Assembly: GCA_023512835.1 (NCBI GenBank) | Contig: CM042084.1 | Span: forward strand, 17,246,403-17,310,402 | Source of the DNA: Taxillus chinensis | Lineage: Eukaryota > Streptophyta > Magnoliopsida > Santalales > Loranthaceae | Direction: 5' to 3' | Length of the DNA: 64,000 nucleotides | Shown: positions 10,146 through 20,379 of the stretch, piece after piece | How positions within the stretch are numbered: position 1 is the first letter of the stretch | How the letters are laid out: each line of letters begins with the position of its first letter | The notes under the pieces: model-generated | Seen by the model: the letters and a program-made list of their open reading frames with translations, nothing else | Databases searched by the model: none | What the model was told of the DNA's origin: nothing | Translations under genes and position numbers: made by a program

Positions 10146-10837
10146 AAAGATTGGAGAGAGGAGGGCATTGTCACCCCGGTCAAAGATCGAAGTCACTGTA
10201 GATCTTGTTGGACGTTCAGGTTATTACGAGTTCGCATTATAATGAGCTATTTATTGACTATAATTTTTCAAATCTAGCTTTAATTTTAAATATGATAATT
10301 CCATATTGCAGTACCTTGGAAGCAGCTTGTGTCCAGTCATATGAGAAACCAATTTCTTTATCTGAGCAGCAGCTTGTGGACTGTGCTGGGGCTTTTAATA
10401 ACTTTGGTTGCAGTGGTGAGTTGCCATCACAGCCCTTTGAGTACATCAAATACGAGGGTGGCTTTGAAACTGATGAAGCATACCCTTACACTGGTAAAGA
10501 TGGAGTCTGTAATTACAGAGCAGAAAATGTCGGTGTCCACATGCTTGACTCTGTCAAAATTACCTTGGTAAATACAGTGTACAATTATTCTTATGATGAG
10601 TGTATGTTTAGTTAGTACTCAGTGTTTAAGCCTTGCCAAATTTTGTCTTTACCCAAATTTTGGCTTTATGTGTTATTTCTCTTGCTACTTTCTATCTGGC
10701 AGGATGCGAACCATGCAGTTGTTGCAGTTGGGTATGGGGTTCAAGATGAAGTTTTATATTGGATTATCAAAAATTCTTGGGGAGAAAGTTGGGTGATAAT
10801 GGGTACTTCAAGATGGAAATGGGAAAGAATATGTGTG
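10146..10837 (+). pseudogene. Aleurain-type papain-like cysteine protease, exon-loss remnant
   Basis: Three exon remnants on the + strand. 10146-10219 reads [13 protein letters not shown] and HCRSCWTFS, the catalytic-cysteine segment, with Arg where the family has Gly. 10312-10567 reads SLSEQQLVDCAGAFNNFGC to PYTGKDGVCNYRAENVGV and ends at a GTAAAT donor. 10703-10837 reads [20 protein letters not shown] (catalytic His) and IKNSWGESW (Asn). This is the vacuolar thiol protease aleurain/oryzain-gamma family. The exon that should lie between the last two (around the GLVRPVSVAF region of relatives) is absent; only 135 bp separate them. A one-base loss after GESWG shifts the frame of the last exon, although the GTAAG donor remains. 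Because introns are kept, this is a genomic fragment, not a retrocopy. No prodomain or signal peptide is present, so it is not functional. Confidence 0.85.
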
Positions 10838-11839
10838 GTAAGTTTTTTTTTTTTTTTTTTTGCAAGTAGAATATTCCTTATATATGTACAACTTGTAAAA
10901 CAGTGAATAAGCAATAGCTCAAGCAAAATCTATGAGAACTTCATGGTGGGTGATTTACTTTTGTTACTTGTGTTTTGCCAAATTGGTGCAATTTTTATTG
11001 AAGTTTCATTTCTTGTTTTTGACAATGAACTGTATGAGCAACTCCAACATGACTTTATATTTTATCTCGAAATGTAGAAAATTATTTATTTTGAAAAAGT
11101 AATTTTTTATATCAAACTCTAACAACCCTCTTCATTTTAACTTTACTTTTTTTTTTATATTAAAATAATATTTTTCTAATGAAGTGCCAATGAAGTGTGC
11201 CCCCGTGGGACAGACCTAGCCTCACCATATTCATCGTAGGACGCCCCCTATTAATCAAAGAGCAATTATAGCGTGATGCCCCATCTCAAATCCGATCCCA
11301 TAATATTACACTGTAATTTCTAGAATTTTATTGTATTCATGTCTGGTTTGTGGCCCCATCTCAAAATTCGACACCCCATCTTAAACCAACAACAAAAAAA
11401 AAAAAAACAACTCGATCGATTGAGAAATCTTATGTTCTATGCATACTAAGAATCTGTGGTCGTGTGGAGGATGATGAAGGAGGTGGGGATTCAGATAGAG
11501 AAGTTTGCCTGGCTCATGGGGGTGCCATTCGAGTTCAACACCATTTATCGCGCCGCCGGCAACTTTGCCTTTCATTGAGCACTCGACTTCAATCCAATGC
11601 TTATTAAAAGCCTTTTTTTTTTTAAGGAATTGTTCCCAGAAATAACGTCTTCCGATGTATTTACTTTATTCGAACACCCTTTTTTCCGTTTTGTTTATTT
11701 TTTCAAAAATAAAAGTTGAAGAATACAAACATATGCTTGAAGTAAAACTTATTTTTAAAATATTTAAAGAAAATAAAAACTCTTAAAATTCATAGGGTAA
11801 CCAACCAAACAATGAAAAAAATAATTTATTTCTATCTAA
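10838..11839. other. Spacer: protease intron, short repeats, part of 3' module
   Basis: Starts with intron-like sequence and a 17-T run. 11036-11330 carries short repeated phrases (gccccatctcaaa twice, and gagcaactccaacatgac, typical of small plant MITEs), but I could not define its ends. 11565-11830 is the RLP 3' module (cattgagcactcgacttcaa) with an internal deletion. No coding gene. Confidence 0.4.
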
Positions 11840-12181
11840 TTCACATTCTCTAACCCAAACCAGACACAGAGCAATGGTGGCCGGTGGGAATAGAACAATA
11901 ATTTCTGCCTAGTGGGGTTGCTTTAATAAAATTTAAACAATCTACAATCAATATAATACCATAAAAACCCAACAATTATAGTGCTTCACTAATTTTCATC
12001 ATTGCAATGATTATTTCATGCTCTTTTCTTCCTACTGGTTGAGCCAAAAGTATGTTGTGCTGTCGTTTCCACGAAGGCATTGTGCTGCCGTTTCCACAAA
12101 GGCATTGTGCTGCCGTTTCCACGAAGGGATTTCGAAAATAATTAGAAAATAAGGACGATCGCCGCCTGCAGGGCTATAAAT
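11840..12181 (+). promoter_or_regulatory. RLP-B promoter: M3 tail, 3 x 25-bp repeat, TATA box
   Basis: Only the last part of M3 is present (from ttcacattctctaacccaaa). The 25-bp units have their tttcc cores at 12066, 12091 and 12116, and a tataaat box lies at 12175-12181, 96 bp before the ATG. The distal M3, M1 and M2 modules are missing upstream of this gene; instead the 3' module of an earlier unit is joined at about 11838. Confidence 0.7.
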
Positions 12182-12270
12182 AAGGACGCCCATTTGTAGC
12201 TTGTTTCCATCCCATTCCCGTAAACAAGCAGCTTTTACATTAATAAAATCTCTCGTGCACGCTTGAAATC

Positions 12271-15200
12271 ATGAGGAGCAAACCCACGACCACCAACCAT
12301 GGCATTGCCAGTGGCCTTGGGAGTGGTGGTGGTGGTGGCAGCCTCCTTTTCTGGGCCATTTTTTTAATAACTGCGTGCCCCATTTTAATGTCCGTGTCTG
12401 TTGATGGGCTGTGCATTCCCAGGGAGAGGGAAGCCCTGATGAGTTTCAAACGAGGCCTCACCGATCCCTCCAACAGACTGTCCTCGTGGCGGTGGGTGGA
12501 GGATGAGCATCCCCATGGCCATGGCCATGGCGTGGACTGCTGCCATTGGCGTGGCGTTGTCTGCCACAATTCCACCGGCCACGTTCTTCAGCTCCGCCTC
12601 GGCTGTAAAGGAAGTACGTGTGGGGATACGAAGGCGGTGTTGGGAGGTAAACTCAGTCCTTCTCTCCTGGATTTAAAGCACCTCACCCATTTGGATCTCA
12701 GCTCCAACAACTTCGGAGGGATTCCAATCCCCCGTTTCCTGGGCTCACTTCATAGCTTGACATACCTCAACCTCTCTTCCGAAGCATCCGTGCCATCGAG
12801 TGGGTTCGGGGGAATGATTCCTCACCAGCTTGGAAATATCTCAAATTTGCATTCACTGGATCTCAGTAATCTGTTTCAACTAAGGAGCGATAGCCTCGGG
12901 TGGGTTACAGGTTTGTCTAAACTCCAATACCTGGATTTGCGTAGTGTAGATCTGAGTGATGCAAGGGATTGGTTGCAGGCGACTAGCACACTACCCTCCT
13001 TAAAACAACTGCGCCTGTCGTCATGCCTCATCAGTAGTCCTACCACACTCGTCCTTAACTTTTCGCATCTTTCCGTACTCGATCTTTCCTATAACGATTT
13101 TTCTGGTCCAATCCCAGTGGGCCTTGCCAACTTAACTCGTCTTACCACCCTTGATCTATCTGATAACCGTTTCAATTCAAGCATCCCCGAATGGCTGTTT
13201 CATCTTAATAAACTCCAAGTCCTCCAACTTGGATGGAATTCGCTGGAGGGCGTCATTCCAGAAGCCATCGGAAACATGACAGCCCTCTCCAGCCTCGACC
13301 TAGCCTACAATTCCAAGCTTGAAGGGGTAGGGCACGTGCTGATTAAAACTTTGGGAAATCTTTGCAGCTTGAGGGAACTTGGATTGTCCCGGATAAAATT
13401 AGGCCGGGAGGGCTTCGAAGCTGTTGTGAGTTTATCCGGTTGCGCTGATTTGGTCGGGTTGTATCTGGTTGAAACCCAGCTTACTGGCAAATTTGGTAAC
13501 CTCGTTGATAACCTAGCTGCTCACTCTAATAACTTGGCCACCCTCGACCTTTCTTCAAATTCATTGCATGGTCCCATCCCAGAGTCCATTGGAAGATTGT
13601 CGTCACTGGAATCCTTATTTGTTAACCACAATCAACTCAACGGAATTCTTCCAAAATCACTCGGACAGCTCACTAGACTTCGAGAGTTATATATTTTTGA
13701 CAACCAATTGATGGGAGATGTCACGCAAGCTCACTTTTCCAATCTCACGGAGCTGACCTATTTATTGGCATCAAGAAACAAGGTGAGTTTGAAAGTCGGT
13801 CCCAAATGGGTTCCTCCTTTTCAACTAAAATCTCTGGATCTAGATTCTTGGCAGGTTGGCCCTCTATTTCCCCAATGGCTTCGATCACAAAAGCAGTTAC
13901 TGTCGTTACGGTTGTCTGGTGTAGGAATATCAAGCACAATCCCTGACTGGTTTCCAAAGTCTTCTCCCCACTGCTCTCACTATAATCTCTCTCACAATCA
14001 AATCTATGGAGACATCAGTAAATTTGTGCAGTCAGTTTTGAAGGCTGACACAATCATTGACCTTGGTTCCAATCAACTTAGGGGCCCCTTACCCCCCATA
14101 TCACCCCTTGTAGCTGCATTAGATCTATCTAATAATTTGTTTTTTGGTTCCATTTCCCGCTTCCTATGTCGCAAACCAAGTGAGCCGAACCATTTGAAGT
14201 TTCTAAATCTCGGAAAAAATATTATGTCTGGAGAAATTCCTGATTGTTGGATGAACTGGAAATCCTTGATCTTCATAAATTTTGACAACAATGAGCTTAC
14301 AGGTCAGATTCCAAGCTCCATTCAATCTTTAGGTGATCTCCTGTCATTACACCTACGCAACAATCACCTCCAAGGAGAATTGCCCACTTCTCTGAGCAAC
14401 TGTACGTCTCTAGTTGACATGGACCTTGCTGGAAATGATTTTTTGGGAAGCATACCATCTTGGATGGGGGAAAGATTTACTGCCATGGCATTTCTTAACT
14501 TGCGTTCAAACAGATTTTTTGGAAGAATTCCCCGTCAATTATGTGCCATGACTTCCCTTCAAGTACTAGACCTTGCTCATAACAATCTCTCCGGAAGCAT
14601 CCCTACATGCTTCAATAACTTTACTGCCATGATCATTGATAACAATTCAAGTGGGATTCCGATTTATTTCGGAGCTCCTATTAAGGACTCTTCGACGATT
14701 CGTATCATGGATATGGGATTGGACCATGCATTTATTGTGGCCAAGGGTAGGATGGATGAATATAATACAATTCTTGGTTTAGTGACATCTATGGACCTCT
14801 CCAGCAATTTCCTGTCTGGAGAAATTCCAAAGGAATTAACAAATCTCATGAGATTGCGATTTTTGAATTTGTCCAATAATCATTTGACTGGTACAATTCC
14901 AAAGACATTGGGGGCGATGAAAGTGATAGAAACTATTGATTTTTCCTTGAATCAATTATTTGGCGGAATTCCTTTAAGCATATCTGATTTAACATCCATC
15001 CATTATTTCAATGTATCCAATAATAACTTGAAGGGAAAGATTCCATTGAGCACTCAACTTCAAAGCTTAAGTGCGTCTAGTTTTTTTGGAAATCAACTTT
15101 GTGGGCCTCCATTGAACGACATTTGTAGTAATGCATCAACATGGGATGAAATTGAACAAGGCAATAGAGAGGAAGGAGCGGAAGTGGAATGGCTCTACCT

Positions 15201-15363
15201 GAGCACGAGCATGGTCATTGGTTTTATTATTGGATTTTGGTTTGTGTGGGCTCCTTTGTTATTCAAAAAGTCTTGGAGACATGCATACTTTAGATCACTT
15301 GATAACCTCGGGCAAAGGATGGTCAACAACTATTACTTAAACATTTTTATTTCAAAAAAATAA
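12271..15363 (+). CDS. RLP-B, intact LRR receptor-like protein (1030 aa)
   Basis: Single-exon open frame for a class-XII-like receptor-like protein (EIX2/Cf type), expected to be a plasma-membrane pattern-recognition receptor that signals through SOBIR1 and BAK1-type kinases because it has no kinase of its own (family knowledge). Residues 24-45 are the hydrophobic signal core after an unusual Gly-rich N-terminus. The LRRNT has C48 and the C90/C91 pair (DCCHWRGVVC). LRRs run from about 105 to 935 with many N-glycosylation sequons. The island domain is near 790-835 (DHAFIVAKGRMDEY). The LRRCT is FFGNQLCGPPLNDIC near 940-953, followed by an acidic stretch and a membrane helix at about 979-1001 (STSMVIGFIIGFWFVWAP) with a GxxxG motif. 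The 29-residue basic tail ends in YYLNIFISKK, with a YxxPhi-like YLNI. The start is shared with all paralogs and preceded by a TATA box at -96. One of only two undamaged genes in the array. Confidence 0.93.
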   Translation: MRSKPTTTNHGIASGLGSGGGGGSLLFWAIFLITACPILMSVSVDGLCIPREREALMSFKRGLTDPSNRLSSWRWVEDEHPHGHGHGVDCCHWRGVVCHNSTGHVLQLRLGCKGSTCGDTKAVLGGKLSPSLLDLKHLTHLDLSSNNFGGIPIPRFLGSLHSLTYLNLSSEASVPSSGFGGMIPHQLGNISNLHSLDLSNLFQLRSDSLGWVTGLSKLQYLDLRSVDLSDARDWLQATSTLPSLKQLRLSSCLISSPTTLVLNFSHLSVLDLSYNDFSGPIPVGLANLTRLTTLDLSDNRFNSSIPEWLFHLNKLQVLQLGWNSLEGVIPEAIGNMTALSSLDLAYNSKLEGVGHVLIKTLGNLCSLRELGLSRIKLGREGFEAVVSLSGCADLVGLYLVETQLTGKFGNLVDNLAAHSNNLATLDLSSNSLHGPIPESIGRLSSLESLFVNHNQLNGILPKSLGQLTRLRELYIFDNQLMGDVTQAHFSNLTELTYLLASRNKVSLKVGPKWVPPFQLKSLDLDSWQVGPLFPQWLRSQKQLLSLRLSGVGISSTIPDWFPKSSPHCSHYNLSHNQIYGDISKFVQSVLKADTIIDLGSNQLRGPLPPISPLVAALDLSNNLFFGSISRFLCRKPSEPNHLKFLNLGKNIMSGEIPDCWMNWKSLIFINFDNNELTGQIPSSIQSLGDLLSLHLRNNHLQGELPTSLSNCTSLVDMDLAGNDFLGSIPSWMGERFTAMAFLNLRSNRFFGRIPRQLCAMTSLQVLDLAHNNLSGSIPTCFNNFTAMIIDNNSSGIPIYFGAPIKDSSTIRIMDMGLDHAFIVAKGRMDEYNTILGLVTSMDLSSNFLSGEIPKELTNLMRLRFLNLSNNHLTGTIPKTLGAMKVIETIDFSLNQLFGGIPLSISDLTSIHYFNVSNNNLKGKIPLSTQLQSLSASSFFGNQLCGPPLNDICSNASTWDEIEQGNREEGAEVEWLYLSTSMVIGFIIGFWFVWAPLLFKKSWRHAYFRSLDNLGQRMVNNYYLNIFISKK

Positions 15364-15482
15364 TGTAATCGTAAATTTGCATCCTAAGATCAAAATCAAT
15401 ATTTTGTATCTGTTCAAGTTTGTATCATTATATATATGCAATGATAAAAGTAGTGATACGAATCATTCATTTTTTTGCCTAA
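15361..15482 (+). other. 3' UTR of RLP-B
   Basis: Nearly identical to the sequence after RLP-A (gcatcctaagatcaaaatca, then tatatatgcaatgataaaag). It runs to the TAA at which the Harbinger-like insert landed. Confidence 0.6.
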
Positions 15483-16262
15483 GGTTTTGTTTGGTAATGC
15501 TGTGCTTTTAAGAGAAGCTGCTTTTAGCTGTGCTGGAGAAATAAGTTGCTGTGGAAATAAGTAGGTGAGTGTTTGGTAAAATATAATTTTAAAAGTGCTG
15601 TAGAATTTAAAAGCAGATAGTAGGTGTTTGGTAAATTAAAAATAGAAGTGCTGTAGAGATTTAAAAAGTCACAATTATCCTTTTACTTATATAATTTTTA
15701 AATGCTTTTTTTTACCTTGCCTGAATTCCGCCGCCCAACTCTCCCTCCATCCCCGTCGCCCAAGCCGTCACTGTTGCCCAAGATCTATCAAGCCGCCGCC
15801 CCCATCCCGTGAATTTTTGATTAGCATTTAATAAAAATTAACAAAGTCGTTGCCCGTCGCCAAAGCCGTTGCCCGTCGCTGAAGCCATCGCTCGTCGCCG
15901 AAGCAGTCGCCCGTCGCCGAAGATCTACCACCCCTCGCCCAAGATCTACCACCCCTCGCCCAAGATCTACCAAAACCGTCGCCCAAGATCTACGTCGACG
16001 TCACCCAAGCCCCCCCTCTATCGAGAACGATAGCAGCTGTATAATATTTTGAAAGTTAGTATTGATATTTTATTTTTTAAAAAACTGCTTCTTGAAAAAG
16101 CAGCTTTTAAAAGCAACCTTCAGATTGCTTCTGCTTTTAAGTAAAAAAAAAGCAAAAACTTATTTTATAAGTGCTTTTTTTAGAGGTTACCAAACACCTT
16201 TTACTGCTTCTGCTTATTTTATAAGCAGAAGCAGGCTCCCAACAGCAATGCCAAACTGGCCC
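15483..16262. mobile_element. 780-bp Harbinger/Tourist-like insert
   Basis: Downstream of RLP-A the same site reads ttttttgcctaaatccccct without interruption. Here it is split, with TAA at both edges (15480-15482 and 16263-16265). The left end ggttttgtttggtaatgct and the reverse complement of the right end gggccagtttggcattgct agree at 13 of 19 positions. A TAA duplication with GTTTGG-type termini fits PIF/Harbinger (Tourist) MITEs. The middle (about 15725-16020) is GC-rich with repeated cccgtcgcc and aagatctacca phrases, unlike the AT-rich arms. No transposase frame is present. Confidence 0.75.
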
Positions 16263-17070
16263 TAAATCCCCCTTCATTTTTCAGTCCTCTTCATAGTTTT
16301 GTTTCGTATTGTCCCTTGTTTTGTTATTGATGGCACTACCTATTTTTCCCTCCTATTAATTGTGGCTACGCGGCATAGTCCACACATTAAGCAATATTGA
16401 AATATACTTGCGATGGCACCCTTATTTTCAAAATGACTTAAAAGGCAATGGGAATTGAAAAACCAATCTTGAAATTTTCTTCTTCGGTATCATCTCATGG
16501 ATGGACACCCTTACTTTCGATTGATGAGGGTTTCAACAATGGCCGTGAAGAAACTTTTCAATGGAGGGACCGAGAACAATCGAGAAGAGAAGACTTGGCT
16601 CCTGCCAAGTGCGCCCCCAGACAACAGAAAGACAACAATAGAGAGGTTTCGCGCATTTATTCTCCACTGCTGTCTGCTGATGCAATTTGCTCCCTCAAAC
16701 AGAAGAAATACTTCCCATTCACAAAAGTGATCGATGATGAGTTTTGCGAAGGTGTAAAAAATAGATTTGTTATCATTTTTCCATCTTCTCTGCAAATTGC
16801 ACAGCAATAATCCTAAAAACAATCTTCAGATAATCCAATCTTTAGATTCAATTTGACATTCATAATTCATTTCAATATACGAAGTGATAACTTGGTGCAG
16901 AAATAAAAGCCTTTCATTGAGCACTCCACTTCAATCCAATGCTTATTAAAAGCCTTCTTTTAAGGAATTGCTCCCAGAAATAACGTTGCCAATTTATTTA
17001 CATTATATGAACACCTTTTTTTTTCGTTTTGTTTATTTTTTCAAACAATAAAAATGAGAATTTATCACTT
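16263..17070 (+). repeat. 3' module after RLP-B
   Basis: Shared with 7510-7900 plus 8877-9060, and with 11565-11700 and later units. It contains the MGIEKPILKFSSSVSSHGWT open stretch (16448-16810), also open after RLP-A, and the cattgagcactccacttcaa landmark. Its reading frame is not conserved beyond these two units, so I treat it as non-coding flank. Confidence 0.45.
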
Positions 17071-17274
17071 AGGGTTGAAGCTCCAGCCGCAGGAAAAAAA
17101 GAAAGAGGGTTCTTCAATTCGCCGCCGCGTTCCGTGACGGAGGGTCAAGGTGTGGGAGCTTCAATCCAAAAGAGGGAGGGGGCAAACGATCGAGCAAGAG
17201 AGAGAGGGAGAGAAAGGGTCTGCATCTGATTCTGTATCAGAGGGAGAGAAAGGGTCTGCATCTCATGTTATCTT

Positions 17275-17460
17275 ATGCCCATTTTTTCTCCATGTAGGCG
17301 AAAAAGAAAACGGAAAGCGGAGCCACAGGAGTCCAAAAGAAAGAAAATCATCAAGAGAGTGGAGCGTAAGATGGTTGCAGTGGCTAGGGATAAAGCGTGG
17401 GTACCGGGATTGGCAGAGTTACAGAAGAAGGAAGAGAAAAAGAAGGCGCCAAAGAATTAA
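17275..17460 (+). other. Basic 61-codon open stretch, unassigned
   Basis: Reads RRKRKRKAEPQESKRKKI and then MVAVARDKAWVPGLAELQKK. The strongly basic, helical composition looks more like a real exon or small nuclear protein than chance, but I cannot name a family. The surrounding 17080-17540 is purine-rich (gagagagagg runs), so composition alone could give Arg/Lys/Glu-rich frames. It lies between units of the RLP array and is not repeated elsewhere in the window. Confidence 0.2.
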
Positions 17461-17540
17461 TTTACGTACCTTGGGTCGGAAAAACGAAAAAAGAAGAGAC
17501 ATTTTAGTGACAAACGAAAAAGAATATAAACATGAAGACT

Positions 17541-18210
17541 AAATTCCGGCAGCCCTCCCCCACTCTCGGTGACAAAATATTAGTTCAGCGACCTTCCCTC
17601 TCTCGGCGACGAATGAGTCCAGCGACTCTCCCTCTTTCTCGCTCTGCTCGCGCGAGATGCCTACCCTTTTGTTACGGACAAGTCAAAAACGATGTCCACC
17701 TCTATTACACTAAACCAGAAAATAATACACATCAGCCATTTAATTTGACGTGGCATATGCCACATCAAATTCGTACGCGACTTCCTCCGCAACGTTCGTG
17801 CATGTATCATTTCTCTTAACATATTCATAGACTATAAAAATGCCACATGACATATAGAAAACAAAACATTGTGACCTTATTAGCAAAAATAAAAATCTGC
17901 GGAGCGGCCTTCTCTCCCGTGGGACTTCATTAATGTTGCTTAGGGGCACAACAAGACCACTTGATGGTGACTCTTCTGAAAACAAACACTATTATTAGCA
18001 GAACACCAATCTGGAGATTGTCTATCAGAACATCTTTTGTAACCTTCTTAATGGCTTTATTTATTTATTTGCTTTAATAAAATTCTGTTTTTATGGAAAA
18101 AAAATGAAAGAGGCAACACATGCCAGTTACTTTTTGCAACACATAGTACATATAAAGGGTCAATTCTTAATGAACATAAATTGTTATTCATATTGGACAA
18201 GGATTGAATC
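17541..18210. other. Spacer, no gene recognised
   Basis: 17550-17680 is C/T-rich with repeated ctctcggcgac phrases, like a 5' leader. The rest is AT-rich. No homology to the RLP units was seen. Confidence 0.4.
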
Positions 18211-18214
18211 TGAC

Positions 18215-18470
18215 CTTCACTTGGTCAAAAGCTTCTTTTCCCATTCGAGCAATTTATCCCACACTGTAGCATGATCCCACAATTTTTTTGCTCCCATCTT
18301 CCCCACAGGGAAAAGGGTACTCGAAACAGACATAAAATTATAAAGTAATCTAACAAAGTTTAATATCTAATCATTAACAAGCAAATGCTCCAAAGACTCA
18401 CGGATGCATTTACATGCCTAGTGGCACCAGTGAAAATATTAGTTGCACCTCTAGCGGAGCTCATAACTTG
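18215..18470 (-). pseudogene. Possible DUF632-type exon remnant
   Basis: On the minus strand, 18300-18215 reads HATVWDKLLEWEKKLL and would continue as an FDQVK-type ending before a GTCAG donor if one base were restored. This resembles the xLDRLYAWEKKLYDEVK block of plant DUF630/DUF632 (NRG2-like) proteins. A further open stretch at 18470-18402 (NQVMSSARGATNIFTGATRH) ends at a GTGAGT donor and could be the preceding exon, but I do not recognise it. The call rests on one short block, so confidence is low. Confidence 0.25.
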
Positions 18471-19135
18471 ATTCAGAACACATATTGCACTTGGATTAAA
18501 TCACCATTTTCGAGGCTAAAAAAATTGTCACAGTTTAACTCCAAAACAAATAAGTGTACGCTGGTTTTCAATAGTACGACTTTACGAAATTGATAAAGAG
18601 ACGTTAAGAGTACTGCCGTGATTTATACATATTATCAGTTTACCACCATGTCAAATAAAAATGAAAATAAAATGGATTGGAACAAAATGAAAATTACATT
18701 CCATTGTTTGGCCGAGAACTTTTTTTTAAATGCTGGGATGGAATAATTATATTGTGCGTGTATTTATAAACTTTTTTTCTTTTTGAGGATTATTACCTGG
18801 GCATCCATCAAAACGACGCCGTTGTGATTTATTTCTACCATTAATTCTTTTGTTTTTTGGTCTTCTATTTACAACAAAAATTAACGCACGACAGGACATA
18901 CCAAAGGCGAGCTGCGTCCTGCAATTTCCATCGAAACCCTTATCTGACGGACGGCGGACGCAGGAGAAAGACGATGTGATCTCCACGGCGGACACTGCGA
19001 TTTCCGACGGCAGACGTTGCGTTGCGCGATCTCCAACAACAGGCGCTACTCCATCTACTCTCAGTCCCAGCTTCCGGATCCGGTAATTGATAGATTATAG
19101 TTTTTTTTTATTTATGTTTGAATGTTTGATGTTTA
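18471..19135. other. Spacer, no gene recognised
   Basis: AT-rich to 18800, then a GC-richer 18860-19085 with an open + frame (ARQDIPKASCVLQFPSKP) of no recognised family. It could be a 5' leader or first-exon scrap. Confidence 0.3.
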
Positions 19136-19139
19136 AATT

Positions 19140-19258
19140 ATTTATGTTTTTGCTACAATCAAAAACAGAATTAGGCAGAAAAATAAAATTGGTACAACTA
19201 ATTAAGACTTATTTTGCTTCCTTTTTCTTAAAGGAATTATTATCTTTATGAATTATTT
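19140..19258. repeat. Copy of the 3' flank of the DUF2470 gene
   Basis: Matches 55868-55985 closely (gctacaatcaaaaacagaat to ttatctttatgaattattta). The 55.9-kb copy runs directly into the last exon of the minus-strand gene there; this copy runs into RLP scrap sequence at about 19300. It marks an exchange between the RLP array and its neighbour. Confidence 0.7.
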
Positions 19259-19304
19259 AAAGAAAAATAATTTGTAAAACCTGCTCGCGGCATCGCCACA
19301 AAGC

Positions 19305-20350
19305 CGTCTTTACAGTTGTTTGGTGTAGGAATATCAAGCACGATACCCGACTGGTTTCAAAAGTCTTCTCGCAATTGCCTTTATCTCTCTCACAATCGAA
19401 TCCATGGACGTATCAGTACATTTGTGCGGTCCGTTTTTGAAGTCGATACAGGCTGACCTCGGTTCCAATCGACGTAGTGGCCCTGCCCGTTACCCCCATA
19501 TCAACCCAACCCTTGTAGCTGCATTAGATCTATCTAATAATTCCTTGTCTGGTTCTAATTCCCACTTCCTATGCCACAAACCAAGTGAGCCGAACCATTT
19601 GATGTTTCAAAATCTTGGAAAAAATAATGCGTCAAGCGAAATTTCTGATTGTTAAATTGGAGAGGCTTGGCAATTTTGCCCCGCCCCGACCCGATACGCC
19701 ATTGGGTTGGGCTCGGGTCTTGCCCGACCCACCCCAACCCAGTATTTTAAAACAAAAATAAGTTAAAAAATGCTGACCCGCCCCGCCCCGAAGTACCAAA
19801 ACAGCCGGGTCGGGACGGGTTCGTCTCGGGCTGAGAAAATTCGGGTCGGGTTTGAGTCGACCAGGCCCGTTGCCATGCTTATTGGAGATCTTTGCACTTC
19901 ATAAATTTTGACAACAATGAGTTCACAGGTCTGATTCCAAACTCCATCCAATCTTTAGGTAATCTCTGGTCATTATATATCTAAGTAAATGGTACATCTC
20001 TAGATGTCATGGACCTTGCGGGAAATGCTTTTTGGGGGAGCATACCATCTTCGATGGGGGGAAGGGGAAAGATTTACTGCCATGGCATTTCTTTACTTGC
20101 CCTCAACCAGATTTTTTTGAAAAATTCCCCATCAGCTATATATGCCCTCTTACATCCATGCAAGTACTAATACTTGCTCATAACAATCTCTTCAGAAGCA
20201 TCCCTACATGCTTCAGTAACTTCACTACCATGACCATTGATCATGATTCAAGTGAGTTTTGGAATCCATACGAAGTTACTATTCATGGCTCTGTTTACGG
20301 CGAAGATGGTTCGATCCCAGGCAAACTTGTGGTTGTTTCGTTCTTCGGTT
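19305..20350 (+). pseudogene. RLP scrap 1, interrupted by a MITE
   Basis: Degenerate C-terminal LRR sequence of an RLP, from the GVGISSTIPDWFQKSS region to the TCFSNFTTMTIDHDSSEF region before the island domain. Several frames must be joined, and there are stops and indels. It matches scrap 2 (31697-32383) better than any full gene: both share odd deletions around [20 protein letters not shown] and the same downstream sequence leading into M1. A 217-bp MITE sits inside at 19664-19880. Not functional. Confidence 0.85.
19664..19880. mobile_element. 217-bp hAT-like MITE
   Basis: Inserted in RLP scrap 1. The flanks repeat attggaga (19656-19663 and 19881-19888), an 8-bp duplication; scrap 2 has the empty site (gttgaattggagattattgc). 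The left end ggcttggcaa and the reverse complement of the right end agcatggcaa match at 8 of 10 positions. The interior is GC-rich with repeated cccgacccgc/cgggtcggg phrases that can fold on themselves. An 8-bp duplication fits the hAT superfamily. Confidence 0.8.
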
Positions 20351-20379
20351 GATTCCCCTTCGAAGAATGTTTATGATGA

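Noticed and set aside
12240..12575. Minus-strand open frames of about 100 codons opposite each RLP start (also at 23184, 35166, 39078, 43009 and 51187)
   Set aside because: They are exact antisense shadows of the conserved signal-peptide and LRRNT coding region and change only as the sense strand does.
17150..17542. 130-codon Arg/Glu-rich frame
   Set aside because: It lies in purine-rich low-complexity DNA and overlaps a more plausible frame; composition explains it.
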